A DNA stretch of 62,695 nucleotides from Tidjanibacter sp. (GTDB taxonomy: Bacteria; Bacteroidota; Bacteroidia; Bacteroidales; Rikenellaceae). Location of the stretch: NCBI GenBank assembly GCA_017648105.1, contig JAGCJH010000064.1, positions 1-62,695 of the forward strand. Reading direction: 5' to 3'. The notes below the pieces were generated by a model, which worked only from the letters and a program-made list of their open reading frames with translations, ran no database searches and was not told the DNA's origin. Made by a program: the position numbers and the translations under genes. This document shows, piece after piece, positions 34,855 through 43,151 of the stretch; position 1 is the stretch's first letter, and every line of letters begins with the position of its first letter.

Positions 34855-35556
34855 ATGAAAAAACTGTTTGTAACCTTGATGGCGCTGGTTGTAGCAACTG
34901 GTGCTTTCTCACAGCTTAATTATGGTGTGAAACTTGGCGGCAACATCGCCAATATCAGCGGTGTAGACACACATCTCGGCGTGCTCGACCACGACTATGG
35001 CGACGCCAGTAAGATCACCACAACCCAAGCAATGAAGCTCGGCGCCAATGTTGGCATCTGGGCTGAGTACAAACTTATGCCCCTCTTTGGTGTCCAGATG
35101 GAGGTAAACTTCTCGATGCAGGGCGTCAATGCAAACTCCACTTGGAGCACCAACACCCTTTTGGGTAGCGCAAGCGCCAACACCGACTACACTTGGAGCA
35201 CCAACTACATCACTATGCCCATCTTGGCAAAGGCTCACTTTGCAAACCTCGCAGCCTATGTAGGTCCCCAGATTGGCTTTGCAATGGGTATGACCCAGAA
35301 GGAATCCAGCACCAACAGTCTCACTCCCGACAAAGTGGAGGTTAGCGAGAGTGCCTTGGAGAACTACAATAGCGTAGATTTCTCGCTCGTTATGGGTGCG
35401 CAATACAAACTGACCCCCAATTTGGGTATCGACGCACGCTACAACCTCGGACTCTCAAACCTCTTCCCCGCAGTCACCTCCGAAGATGGCGAGGTGCTCA
35501 GCGAGGCGTGGGGCAAACAGAGCGTCATCCAGGTTGGCGTTTTCTATGAGTTCTAA
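34855..35556 (+). CDS. Outer-membrane beta-barrel protein (PorT-like)
   Basis: A 233-residue protein with signal peptide (cleavage near AFSQ). The first strand NYGVKLGGNIANISG is typical of the Bacteroidota PorT/outer-membrane beta-barrel group, and the end (SVIQVGVFYEF) has the terminal aromatic residue. It sits between two terminators with its own promoter. Next to it lies a second barrel gene of similar design. Function unknown. Confidence 0.75.
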   Translation: MKKLFVTLMALVVATGAFSQLNYGVKLGGNIANISGVDTHLGVLDHDYGDASKITTTQAMKLGANVGIWAEYKLMPLFGVQMEVNFSMQGVNANSTWSTNTLLGSASANTDYTWSTNYITMPILAKAHFANLAAYVGPQIGFAMGMTQKESSTNSLTPDKVEVSESALENYNSVDFSLVMGAQYKLTPNLGIDARYNLGLSNLFPAVTSEDGEVLSEAWGKQSVIQVGVFYEF

Positions 35557-35583
35557 GAGATAACCGGTTCAATAACCACACAC

Positions 35584-35613
35584 AAAGGTCTGCCATCGTG
35601 CAGACCTTTTTTT
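35584..35613 (+). terminator. Terminator after the first barrel gene
   Basis: AAAGGTCTGC and GCAGACCTTT form the stem, followed by a run of T. Confidence 0.9.
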
Positions 35614-35687
35614 GTGTGCTACGGTGGCGACCACACCGCCTTGACAAAAAAATGTATGCACTTTCTAAAAGTCGCAAAAGAATTTCG

Positions 35688-35695
35688 TATCTTTG
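35688..35695 (+). promoter_or_regulatory. -7 box before the second barrel gene
   Basis: TATCTTTG, 22 nt before the ATG at 35718, which supports that start. Confidence 0.6.
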
Positions 35696-35717
35696 GAAGA
35701 CCAAAAAACAAAAACAA

Positions 35718-36380
35718 ATGAAGAAAAGATTTTTTGCAATAATCGTTGCAGCCGTGTGCACACTCTTTGTGCCCACACAAAAGGCTATGGCTCAAAACTT
35801 TGAGTGGGGTTTTAGAGATGGTATATCGTTTTCGTCGCTCATAGGTATCGACAACACACTCCCCCTTGCAGAGTTGTATGTTGGTATTGTCGGCAACTAT
35901 TTTTTCAACGACAATTGGGGTTTTGGCGTCGATTTCACCCTCGCAGAGCAGGGCGCTTATTGTATGCCCAATAACGACGATGTAGCAATCAACTACCAAT
36001 ACACCTACCTCAACATCCCCTTGCTCGGACACTACCAATTCTCGCTCGGCAATAGTCAAGTTGTGCGCTTTTCGGCTGGCGTACAACTTGGTATGTTTCT
36101 CTTGGGCAAGGCGGAGTACACCGCACCCTCAATTTCCGACGATGGATTTGTAACCGGTAGCGAATGGCTGCCCAGCGAGTCGTTCCACCCCTACGATTTA
36201 GGCGTGAGCCTCGGCGCTCAATGGTTCCTTTGGAGCGACCTTGCGATAGAGGTGCGCTACACCCTCGGCATCACCCAGACTCACAACGGAATCTCTACCA
36301 CTCTGAACGATAATTACCACATTTCGGTGCCCGACAACCGCAACTCTGTGTTCCAAATCGGCACTGCATATTTGTTCTAA
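35718..36380 (+). CDS. Outer-membrane beta-barrel protein (PorT-like)
   Basis: About 220 residues from the ATG at 35718, where a signal peptide (MKKRFFAIIVAAVCTLF, cleavage after AMA) begins; the longer frame upstream includes the promoter. Strand-like segments such as ELYVGIVGNYFF, WGFGVDFTLAEQGAYC and DLAIEVRYTLGI alternate with loops, and the last residues (FQIGTAYLF) end in Phe. It resembles the preceding barrel in layout and is separately transcribed. Confidence 0.72.
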   Translation: MKKRFFAIIVAAVCTLFVPTQKAMAQNFEWGFRDGISFSSLIGIDNTLPLAELYVGIVGNYFFNDNWGFGVDFTLAEQGAYCMPNNDDVAINYQYTYLNIPLLGHYQFSLGNSQVVRFSAGVQLGMFLLGKAEYTAPSISDDGFVTGSEWLPSESFHPYDLGVSLGAQWFLWSDLAIEVRYTLGITQTHNGISTTLNDNYHISVPDNRNSVFQIGTAYLF

Positions 36381-36390
36381 ATTTAGAGCA

Positions 36391-36408
36391 AAAAATAAGG
36401 TACATTTT
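36391..36408. repeat. AAATAAGGTACATTT motif, single copy
   Basis: The motif lies between the second barrel gene and its terminator. Confidence 0.75.
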
Positions 36409-36417
36409 GAAAACATT

Positions 36418-36456
36418 AAAGGTCTAAACCTCTGCGGTTTAGACCTTTTATTTTGG
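36418..36456. terminator. Bidirectional terminator between barrel gene and corA
   Basis: AAAGGTCTAAACC and GGTTTAGACCTTTT pair, with T-rich sequence following. The genes on both sides converge here. Confidence 0.85.
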
Positions 36457-36468
36457 GGATAAAAATTA

Positions 36469-37413
36469 CTACTTAATTCGCTTGAAAATAAGGTATGTTC
36501 CACCCGCCAAAGCGACAATCAAAAGCATCGCAATGAAGAAGCCACCATCCCAGTCGAGGAAGGGCATCTTTTTGAAGTTCATACCATAGATACTCGCCAC
36601 CAAAGTTGCGGGGAGGAAGACCACCGAAGCAAGCGCCAAAATCTTCGACGAGTTGTTCTGCTCAATGGTAATAAGACCCAGTGCCGTATCCTGCAAGTAG
36701 TCCAGACGCTCAAAACTGAAATCGGCGTGCGAAATCAGTGAATTGACATCTCGCATCATCAGTTGCAAGCGAGGATAGATATCGTTGGGGAAGCGCTCAC
36801 TTCGCTGAATACCCGAGAGGATGCGCTGGCGGTCAAAGATGTTCTCACGAATCAACATTGTCTGCTCCTGCAAACTGTTGATGCGTGTGATATCTCGTTT
36901 ATCGACCTCACCATCCACCGAAATCTCCTTGCTGAGTTGGGCAATCTGCTTTGCAACATTCTCCACAAGGTCGGCGTCGGCATCAATCCTCACCTCCAAG
37001 ATGGAGATAAGCAAGTGGTAACCGGTGTTGTATGCACGGGCATTCATCTGCAACCTCTTTGCCGCCTCGTTGAAGGTGCGGAACTCGGCATTACGAGTTG
37101 TGATGAGCACACCCTCACTCACGATAAACGACACTGGCTCAACCGAAAAGCCGTCGGCAGAGGGAACAAAGAAGTTTGTGTTTGAGAAAATAGCATTCTC
37201 GGTTTCCGAGTATTTAGAGGTGGACTCAATCTCCTCTATCTGTTGCCTTGTCAGAAGGTTGAGTTCCATAAAATTCTCCACCGCCTTGCGCTCCTGAATG
37301 GTGGGCGAGAGGAGGTCGATCCACAAAATGTCGTCGTAGCCGAGTTCATCAAAGAGCTTGATGTCGGCTTCACGGACTATTTTGTTGTATTGTTTGAGGT
37401 AAATTGTAATCAT
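36469..37413 (-). CDS. corA: CorA-type magnesium/cobalt transporter
   Basis: A 314-residue protein with a large cytoplasmic N-terminal domain and two C-terminal membrane segments separated by the signature YGMNF. It would form a pentameric Mg2+ channel in the inner membrane. The end KRIK gives the expected basic cytoplasmic tail. Whether it carries Mg2+, Co2+ or another ion cannot be told from sequence. It lies downstream of the MqnA-like gene, with about 100 bp between them. Confidence 0.93.
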   Translation of the reverse strand: MITIYLKQYNKIVREADIKLFDELGYDDILWIDLLSPTIQERKAVENFMELNLLTRQQIEEIESTSKYSETENAIFSNTNFFVPSADGFSVEPVSFIVSEGVLITTRNAEFRTFNEAAKRLQMNARAYNTGYHLLISILEVRIDADADLVENVAKQIAQLSKEISVDGEVDKRDITRINSLQEQTMLIRENIFDRQRILSGIQRSERFPNDIYPRLQLMMRDVNSLISHADFSFERLDYLQDTALGLITIEQNNSSKILALASVVFLPATLVASIYGMNFKKMPFLDWDGGFFIAMLLIVALAGGTYLIFKRIK

Positions 37414-37517
37414 TTGTTTGGCTGTTCGGATTTCGAGGTGTTCGTGTTTTCCTTAAATTGTCCGAATGGACGGCCGTCAGCCGAGTGTCTTACACCCCCT
37501 GCGGCTCCTTATTTCAG

Positions 37518-38054
37518 TCAGCCAGGGTTGGCGTGGGAGGTCGCTTTTTTGAGTTTTTTCCAATAAGCCTCCAATGCCGTATGTTTTTTAGCGTCAAACA
37601 GATAGTCAACAGTTGTTGTGAGGTATGTGTAATCCTCAACCTTGGGGCACTCTGCCTGCGAGAGCAGTGCCTCATAGATGCGCTCCACTCCGTCGGTGAG
37701 GGCACGCTCAATCTCGTCGAGAGTATCCAAATCAACACCCTCACGAGCGATAACCACACCACAAACGGGTGCTTCGGGCGAGGTACCCCACTCTTCCGAG
37801 AGGCTCATTGAGCCACTCTTATCGGCAGGTGCAACACAGAAGTCGGTCACGATTTTTGTGCCAACAACGGAGTGTGCCACCTCCGAGGAGAGGAGTGCGA
37901 CATCCACACGACCCTCGCTGAGAGCGAGAGCTATTTCATCCTGTGGGAGTAGTGCGATCTCGACAGCAAGATTCTTAGCCGAGCGCAAGCCATAGACCAA
38001 TGGCACTGCGCTGAGAGTCGCAGGGGCTGCAAATTTTACTGACAGGGACATCAT
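37518..38054 (-). CDS. MqnA-like protein, unusually short
   Basis: A 178-residue protein resembling the MqnA/MqnD group of periplasmic-binding-protein folds. MqnA is chorismate dehydratase in futalosine-route menaquinone synthesis. The N-terminal part (AVPLVYGL, then LSEGRVDVALLSSEVAHSV and IVTDFC) and the C-terminal part (ERALTDGVERIYEALLSQ, YLTTTVDYLFDAKKHTALEAYWKKL) look familiar. The middle of about 80 residues expected in a 250-280-residue MqnA seems to be missing. It may be a diverged binding protein without the enzymatic activity. The frame is intact with a promoter upstream. Moderate confidence. Confidence 0.5.
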   Translation of the reverse strand: MMSLSVKFAAPATLSAVPLVYGLRSAKNLAVEIALLPQDEIALALSEGRVDVALLSSEVAHSVVGTKIVTDFCVAPADKSGSMSLSEEWGTSPEAPVCGVVIAREGVDLDTLDEIERALTDGVERIYEALLSQAECPKVEDYTYLTTTVDYLFDAKKHTALEAYWKKLKKATSHANPG

Positions 38055-38130
38055 CCATTTCCTTTTTTGCCATTAGTTCAACTTCTTGTTTTTGATGGTC
38101 GGGGCACATCTGCGCACCCTTTCCAACTCA

Positions 38131-38138
38131 CAAAGGTA
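38131..38138 (-). promoter_or_regulatory. -7 box before the MqnA-like gene
   Basis: TACCTTTG on the minus strand, about 77 nt before the start codon, so the leader is longer than for most genes here. Confidence 0.5.
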
Positions 38139-38252
38139 CAAATAAATTTGAAAGTTGGCGCTCGGAGGCTCATTTTTTTCTCATCTCCCTCCTCTCGGAG
38201 TGCATTTTTCACTTCTCTTCTATATTTCATATAGAAATCCAAAACAAATTGC

Positions 38253-38260
38253 TATATTTG
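38253..38260 (+). promoter_or_regulatory. -7 box before dipeptidyl peptidase III
   Basis: TATATTTG, 30 nt before the ATG at 38291. Confidence 0.55.
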
Positions 38261-38290
38261 TCCCAAATAGACACACAAAACCAAATCTCA

Positions 38291-40324
38291 ATGAAAAAAT
38301 TAACCCGTTTCACGCTTTTTGCGTCAATTATGGCTATGGCTATTTCTTTCTCGTCGTGCAACAAGAGCGACAATTTCCAATGGCAAATCGACTCCTTCGA
38401 TGACATCAAGGTGCTCCGTTACAAAGTACACGGTTTTGAGGAGCTCCCCCTCCAACAGAAAGAGCTCATCTACTATCTCAACCAGGCTGCGCTCTGGGGT
38501 AGGGATATTATGTGGGACCAGAACTTCAAATACAACCTCGCAATCCGTCGCACCCTCGAAGCAATCTACACAACCTACAAGGGCGATCGTGAGTGCGAAG
38601 AGTGGGCTAAGTTTGAGAAGTATTTGAAGAAGGTGTGGTTTGCAAATGGCATCCACCACCACTACGGCAACGATAAATTCACTCCCGAGTTTACTCGTGA
38701 CTACTTTATGGGCGAACTCGTTGCAAATAGCAATACCGAGCGCTTCCCCATTGAGGCTTTTGGCTCGAAGGTGCTCCTTTTGGACACTATTGTACCTATC
38801 ATCTTCAACCCCGAGCTCTACCCCTCTCGCCTTGTACAGGCAGGTGTGGAGGATGTTCTCGAAGCATCGTCGATGAACTACTACGAGGGCTTGACCCAGA
38901 AAGAGGCTGAGGCATTCTATGCAGGTATGGCTGCTAAGAACGACCCCCGCCCCATCTCCTATGGTCTGAACAGCAAACTCGTGAAGAAAGATGGTAAAAT
39001 CTATGAGCAGACCTACAAAGTGGGTGGTATGTATAACAATGCCTTGGAGCAGATTTGCTACTGGCTCAGCAAGGCTGCTGAGGTTGCAGAGGAGCCCCAG
39101 AAGAGCACCATTCTCAAACTCGTAGAATACTATCAGAAGGGTGACTTGCGCCTCTTCGATGAGTTCAACATCGCTTGGACCAAAGACACCGAGAGTCGCG
39201 TGGATTTCGTCAATGGCTTCACTGAGGACTACGGCGACCCCCTCGGTCGTAAGGGTGCTTGGGAGAGTATTGTGAATTTCAAGAGCCTCGAAGCATCACG
39301 CCGCACCGAGCTTATCAGTGCCAATGCACAGTGGTTTGAGGACCACGCCCCCATCAACCCCGCATTCCGCAAACCCGAGGTTAAGGGCGTTTCGGCAAAG
39401 GTTATCACTGCTGCAACCCTCGCAGGCGACGCATACCCCGCAACCCCCATTGGTATCAACCTCCCCAATGCAGACTGGATTCGCAAGGAGCACGGCTCGA
39501 AGTCGGTAACCATTGACAATATCACCGAGGCATACGCAGAGAGCGCAGGTAGCGGTTTCAACGAGGAGTTTATGCTCCGTAAGGAGGATCGCGAGAGGCT
39601 CGCAAAATATGGCACCCTCAGCGACAACCTCCACACCGACATCCACGAGTGCTTGGGTCACGGCTCAGGTCAGTTGGCTCCCAATGTTAAGGGTGGCGAG
39701 CTCGGCAAGTACACCTCGACCCTCGAAGAGACTCGTGCCGACCTCTTCGGTCTTTACTATTTGGGCGACCAGAAGATGGTGGAGCTCGGTCTTGTTCCCT
39801 CGTTTGACGCTGCAAAGGCAGAGTATGCAAAATACATTATGAACGGTATTATGACTCAGTTCTCCCGCATCGAGCTCGGCAAGGATGTTGTCGAAAGCCA
39901 TATGCAGAACCGCAAGCTCATTGCAGAGTGGTGCTACGAGAAAGGCAAAGAGGAGAATGTTATCGAGTGGGTTAAACAGGACGGCAAGACCTATGTTGTT
40001 GTGAACGACTTTGAGCGCCTGCGTGAGCTCTTTGGCGAGATGCTCTATGAGATTCAGCGCATCAAATCGGAGGGCGACTTCGAGGCTGGTAAGGCTCTCG
40101 TGGAGAAATATGCAGTGAAAATCGACCCCGAGTTGCACAAAGAGGTATTGGAGCGCTACGCAACCCTCGGCATCAAACCCTACTCGGGCTTCATCAACCC
40201 CATCTACACACTCGTAGAGGAGGGTGGCAAAGTTGTGGATGTGAAGATTGAGTATCCTATGAGTTATGTTGAGCAGATGCTCTACTACTCGGAGAACTAC
40301 TCCAACCTTCCCACTCTCAACTAA
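38291..40324 (+). CDS. Dipeptidyl peptidase III (M49), lipoprotein
   Basis: About 677 residues from the ATG at 38291, where a lipoprotein signal begins (Cys in FSSCNKSD). The zinc motif is HECLGH (452-457) and the second motif is EETRAD (479-484), matching the HECLGH-EExxxD pattern of family M49 in Bacteroides. The enzyme removes dipeptides from the N-terminus of short peptides. Similar proteins have been misnamed dihydrofolate reductase in databases; the true folA is at 23042. The lipobox suggests location in the cell envelope. It has its own promoter. Confidence 0.9.
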   Translation: MKKLTRFTLFASIMAMAISFSSCNKSDNFQWQIDSFDDIKVLRYKVHGFEELPLQQKELIYYLNQAALWGRDIMWDQNFKYNLAIRRTLEAIYTTYKGDRECEEWAKFEKYLKKVWFANGIHHHYGNDKFTPEFTRDYFMGELVANSNTERFPIEAFGSKVLLLDTIVPIIFNPELYPSRLVQAGVEDVLEASSMNYYEGLTQKEAEAFYAGMAAKNDPRPISYGLNSKLVKKDGKIYEQTYKVGGMYNNALEQICYWLSKAAEVAEEPQKSTILKLVEYYQKGDLRLFDEFNIAWTKDTESRVDFVNGFTEDYGDPLGRKGAWESIVNFKSLEASRRTELISANAQWFEDHAPINPAFRKPEVKGVSAKVITAATLAGDAYPATPIGINLPNADWIRKEHGSKSVTIDNITEAYAESAGSGFNEEFMLRKEDRERLAKYGTLSDNLHTDIHECLGHGSGQLAPNVKGGELGKYTSTLEETRADLFGLYYLGDQKMVELGLVPSFDAAKAEYAKYIMNGIMTQFSRIELGKDVVESHMQNRKLIAEWCYEKGKEENVIEWVKQDGKTYVVVNDFERLRELFGEMLYEIQRIKSEGDFEAGKALVEKYAVKIDPELHKEVLERYATLGIKPYSGFINPIYTLVEEGGKVVDVKIEYPMSYVEQMLYYSENYSNLPTLN

Positions 40325-40383
40325 TCTGCTCGGCAGACACACAAAGAACAGACTAAACACAGACAGACTCACACGAAGAAACT

Positions 40384-41778
40384 ATGAAGGGATTCTATAT
40401 CGGCAATTATTTTGTGCGCTGGGAGGTGCCATCAATCCTCATTTCGCTCATCGTCATCATCACAATGTTCTGCGTGAAATGCTCCTCGGGGCATCCTCAC
40501 TCGGCAAAAGGTGGAGCAAAGGAGCCCGAGGTGGAGTTGCTTTATGGTTTCGATGTGAGCAAATATGAGGTTATTCACGGCGAGGTGGGCGGCGGTCAAA
40601 CCCTCTCCCACCTCCTTGATGGATATACCTCGCAGGCAAATATCAACCGCATCTATCAGGGTGCCAAGAAGCACTACAATTTCGGCAAGATGAAGGTGGG
40701 CGACGAGTGGACAATCTTCGCACAGCGTGACTCGCTCGGTCTGCACCTCAATCACCTCGTTTATGAGTTCAGCACCCGAGATATGCTCTTCGTATCACTC
40801 ATTGGTGACAGCTTGGCAATCCACACCGAGCAGAAGGAGGAGAGGCTCGTAAGGCGTAAGGTTACCGCCTCGATTGAGAGCTCACTTTGGAACTGCCTCG
40901 TGGCACAGGACATCCCTGGCGAACTCGCCATCAAGATGGAGGATATCTATGGTTGGAGCGTGGATTTCTTTGCGCTCCACGAGGGCGACACCTTCACGGT
41001 GGTTTTTGATGAGAGATATATCGACGATAAGTGCGTAGGCGTAGGCACTGTGTGGGGCTCGAAGTTCAACCACGCAGGCAAGACCTACTACGCCATCCCC
41101 TTCGAGCAGGGAGGCAAACTGAGCTACTGGGATGAGAAGGGCGGAAGTATGCGCAAGCAGTTCCTCAAAGCCCCCTTGAAGTTCACTCGCATCAGCTCGA
41201 AGTTCAACCCCAACCGCCTCCACCCCGTCTATAAGGTGCGTCGTCCCCACCTCGGTGTGGATTATGCAGCACCCACAGGCACGCCCGTTGTGGCTATTGC
41301 CGACGGTACGGTTACTGCAAGGTATTGGGATAGCAAGGGCGGTGGCAATGTGCTCAAATTGAAGCACACCAACGGCTACACAAGTTCCTACCTGCACCTG
41401 AGCAAATATGCAAAGGGCATAACTGTGGGCACCCGTGTGTCGCAGGGTCAAACCATCTGCTATGTGGGTAATACTGGCACCTCAACTGGTCCCCACCTCG
41501 ACTTCCGTGTCTATAAGAACGGCAAGGCTATCGACCCCTTGAAGATTCCCTCGACCGCAGTGGAACCTATCAAGAAGGCAAATATGAGCGCCTTTGAGAG
41601 CATCAGGGAGAAGATTATGGCTGAGTTGGAGGGCGAAGTTGCAGAGTCGGCAAAGCTCAATTACTACGACCTCTACCCCTCGGCACGCCCCGCAGTGACA
41701 CTCACTGCCGAGGATTCGCTGAGGATGCGCATCGAGAGTAGCGCAATGTATAAGGCGCTGGGAAAAATTGAAAACTAA
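40384..41778 (+). CDS. M23-family metallopeptidase
   Basis: A 464-residue protein with an N-terminal membrane anchor (about 15-33, ILISLIVIITMFCV) and a C-terminal LytM domain (about 285-400). The zinc-site elements are HLGVDYAAPTGTPV with His and Asp, and GPHLDFRVY with the HxD-type pair. Such enzymes cut peptidoglycan cross-links, or regulate other hydrolases if inactive; the motif looks complete. The middle resembles the OapA/LysM-like region of MepM-type proteins. It is followed within eight bp by ispD. Confidence 0.88.
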   Translation: MKGFYIGNYFVRWEVPSILISLIVIITMFCVKCSSGHPHSAKGGAKEPEVELLYGFDVSKYEVIHGEVGGGQTLSHLLDGYTSQANINRIYQGAKKHYNFGKMKVGDEWTIFAQRDSLGLHLNHLVYEFSTRDMLFVSLIGDSLAIHTEQKEERLVRRKVTASIESSLWNCLVAQDIPGELAIKMEDIYGWSVDFFALHEGDTFTVVFDERYIDDKCVGVGTVWGSKFNHAGKTYYAIPFEQGGKLSYWDEKGGSMRKQFLKAPLKFTRISSKFNPNRLHPVYKVRRPHLGVDYAAPTGTPVVAIADGTVTARYWDSKGGGNVLKLKHTNGYTSSYLHLSKYAKGITVGTRVSQGQTICYVGNTGTSTGPHLDFRVYKNGKAIDPLKIPSTAVEPIKKANMSAFESIREKIMAELEGEVAESAKLNYYDLYPSARPAVTLTAEDSLRMRIESSAMYKALGKIEN

Positions 41779-41785
41779 AAGTTAT

Positions 41786-42448
41786 ATGAAGGCGCTGGGA
41801 GTAGTGATTGTTGCTGGGGGAAGCGGCACTCGTATGGGTGCGGATGTTCCCAAGCAATTTTTGCGCATCGGCGGGGAGGCAATCCTTGCTGTTACGCTCC
41901 GTAAGTTTTTACCCTATGCAAGCGAGGTTGTCGTGGTGCTACCGAGCGAGCAGAGGGAGCGCTGGGCGCAGATTGTGAAGGAGTGCCACTTGGAGGGTAC
42001 ACATAAGGTGTGCGACGGTGGCGCCACACGCTTCCACTCCGTGAAGAATGGCATTGAGGCGCTGGGAGATTGCGACCTGATAGCCGTACACGATGGCGTA
42101 CGACCACTGCTCTCGAACGAGATGATTGCAAGGGGTGTGGAGTGTGCAAGTACGCACGGCTCGGCAATCCCCACGGTGGCGGCAGTGGACTCGTTCAGGG
42201 TTCTGCGAGAGGGACGATTGGAGATTATCGACCGTTCGCTGCTGAGGGCGGTGCAGACCCCCCAAATTTTCGACTCGGCAATGCTCCGGGAGGCATATAG
42301 CGTGGCGTTTGACGAGCGCTTTACGGACGACGCCTCAGTTGTGGAGATGATGGGAGCAACACTACACTTCTATGAGGGCGAGAGGGGCAACATCAAGATT
42401 ACCACCCCCGAAGACCTCGACTTTGCAGAAAGGGCAATGAAGCATTAG
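41786..42448 (+). CDS. ispD: 2-C-methyl-D-erythritol 4-phosphate cytidylyltransferase
   Basis: IspD couples methylerythritol phosphate to CTP in the non-mevalonate isoprenoid route. The protein of about 220 residues has VVIVAGGSGTRMGADVPKQF with the nucleotide-binding residues, VHDGVRPLLS and the C-terminal NIKITTPEDLDFAE. The start at 41786 is preferred to 41768 because the conserved N-terminus begins there and the overlap with the M23 gene is avoided. The repeat spacer starts at its stop codon. Confidence 0.95.
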   Translation: MKALGVVIVAGGSGTRMGADVPKQFLRIGGEAILAVTLRKFLPYASEVVVVLPSEQRERWAQIVKECHLEGTHKVCDGGATRFHSVKNGIEALGDCDLIAVHDGVRPLLSNEMIARGVECASTHGSAIPTVAAVDSFRVLREGRLEIIDRSLLRAVQTPQIFDSAMLREAYSVAFDERFTDDASVVEMMGATLHFYEGERGNIKITTPEDLDFAERAMKH

Positions 42449-42598
42449 GGGGTGTTTTTCCTTAAAGCCATTAAGGACCTTAGAGCCCTTAATGCCCCTA
42501 AGGCTTAGCAAAGTCTGCAACAAAAGTTTTTGGTGAGGCTTTTTACAAAAAGTCGCAAAAGAGAACACTCGACCAAAGGTCGTAACAAGAAAGGAATG
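42446..42598 (+). repeat. Stop-to-start spacer repeat, copy A (ispD/PH protein)
   Basis: From the ispD stop to the next ATG the spacer matches the one between uvrB and gtrA: a TTAGGGG start, five 9-bp units (42461-42505), a TAGCAAAGTC block, a CTTTTTACAAAAAGTCGC hairpin (imperfect here) and an AAAGGAATGAA end. This copy has one more 9-bp unit (CTTAGAGCC) and a 23-nt insertion near its end. Confidence 0.8.
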
Positions 42599-43111
42599 AA
42601 ACTAAAATTCAGATATGGAGGTTTTGACAAGTGCACTTGGTGGCTGTCGATGATAACATTGGTTGTCTTTGGTGGCGTGTGTGTGTGGTTGTTTCTCACG
42701 GCGGGCGATGCCTACTACCTTGCTGCGTGGGTGACAACTGCGGGTGTGGTGCTCTTGGCACTCTGTATGCTCTCTGTACCCTGGCGCATATTGCTCTCCG
42801 AGGAGGAGTTGGAGTTGCGCTCGATTGTCGATGTGACCTACATACCTCTGCGCTCGATTGTCGATGTGGAGGTTGTAAGTGAGGGGGGCTTCAAGGGGAA
42901 GTTGCCACTCATCGGCGTGTATGGCTTGTGGGGCTACTATGGCAGGTATCTGGATTTGAAGAGGTGGCGATTTTATAGGGTCTATGCCACCCGTAGGAGG
43001 GGATGTGTGGTTATCCACACCACCCGCAGACGCTATGTGGTCAGCTGTCGTACTCCCGAGATGTTGCGCACGATGATTTGGGAGATGAAGCGTGGTAGCG
43101 CACAGGAATAG
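42596..43111 (+). CDS. PH-domain-like membrane protein
   Basis: About 171 residues from the ATG at 42596. Two membrane segments (about 15-35 and 43-62) precede a C-terminal cytoplasmic domain of PH-like type. The pattern PWRILLSEEELELRSIVDVTYIPLRSIVDVEVV and the later VYATRRRGCVVIHTTRRRYVVSC resemble bacterial PH-domain membrane proteins of unknown role. The start follows the spacer repeat. lpxK begins 40 bp downstream. Confidence 0.6.
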   Translation: MKLKFRYGGFDKCTWWLSMITLVVFGGVCVWLFLTAGDAYYLAAWVTTAGVVLLALCMLSVPWRILLSEEELELRSIVDVTYIPLRSIVDVEVVSEGGFKGKLPLIGVYGLWGYYGRYLDLKRWRFYRVYATRRRGCVVIHTTRRRYVVSCRTPEMLRTMIWEMKRGSAQE

Positions 43112-43151
43112 AAGGAATAAACGAGAAAAACAACATACAACAAAAAACACT

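Noticed and set aside
36486..36502. Further copy of the AAATAAGGTACATTT motif
   Set aside because: It matches only AAATAAGGTATG and lies in the coding end of corA; kept out of the motif count as a full copy.
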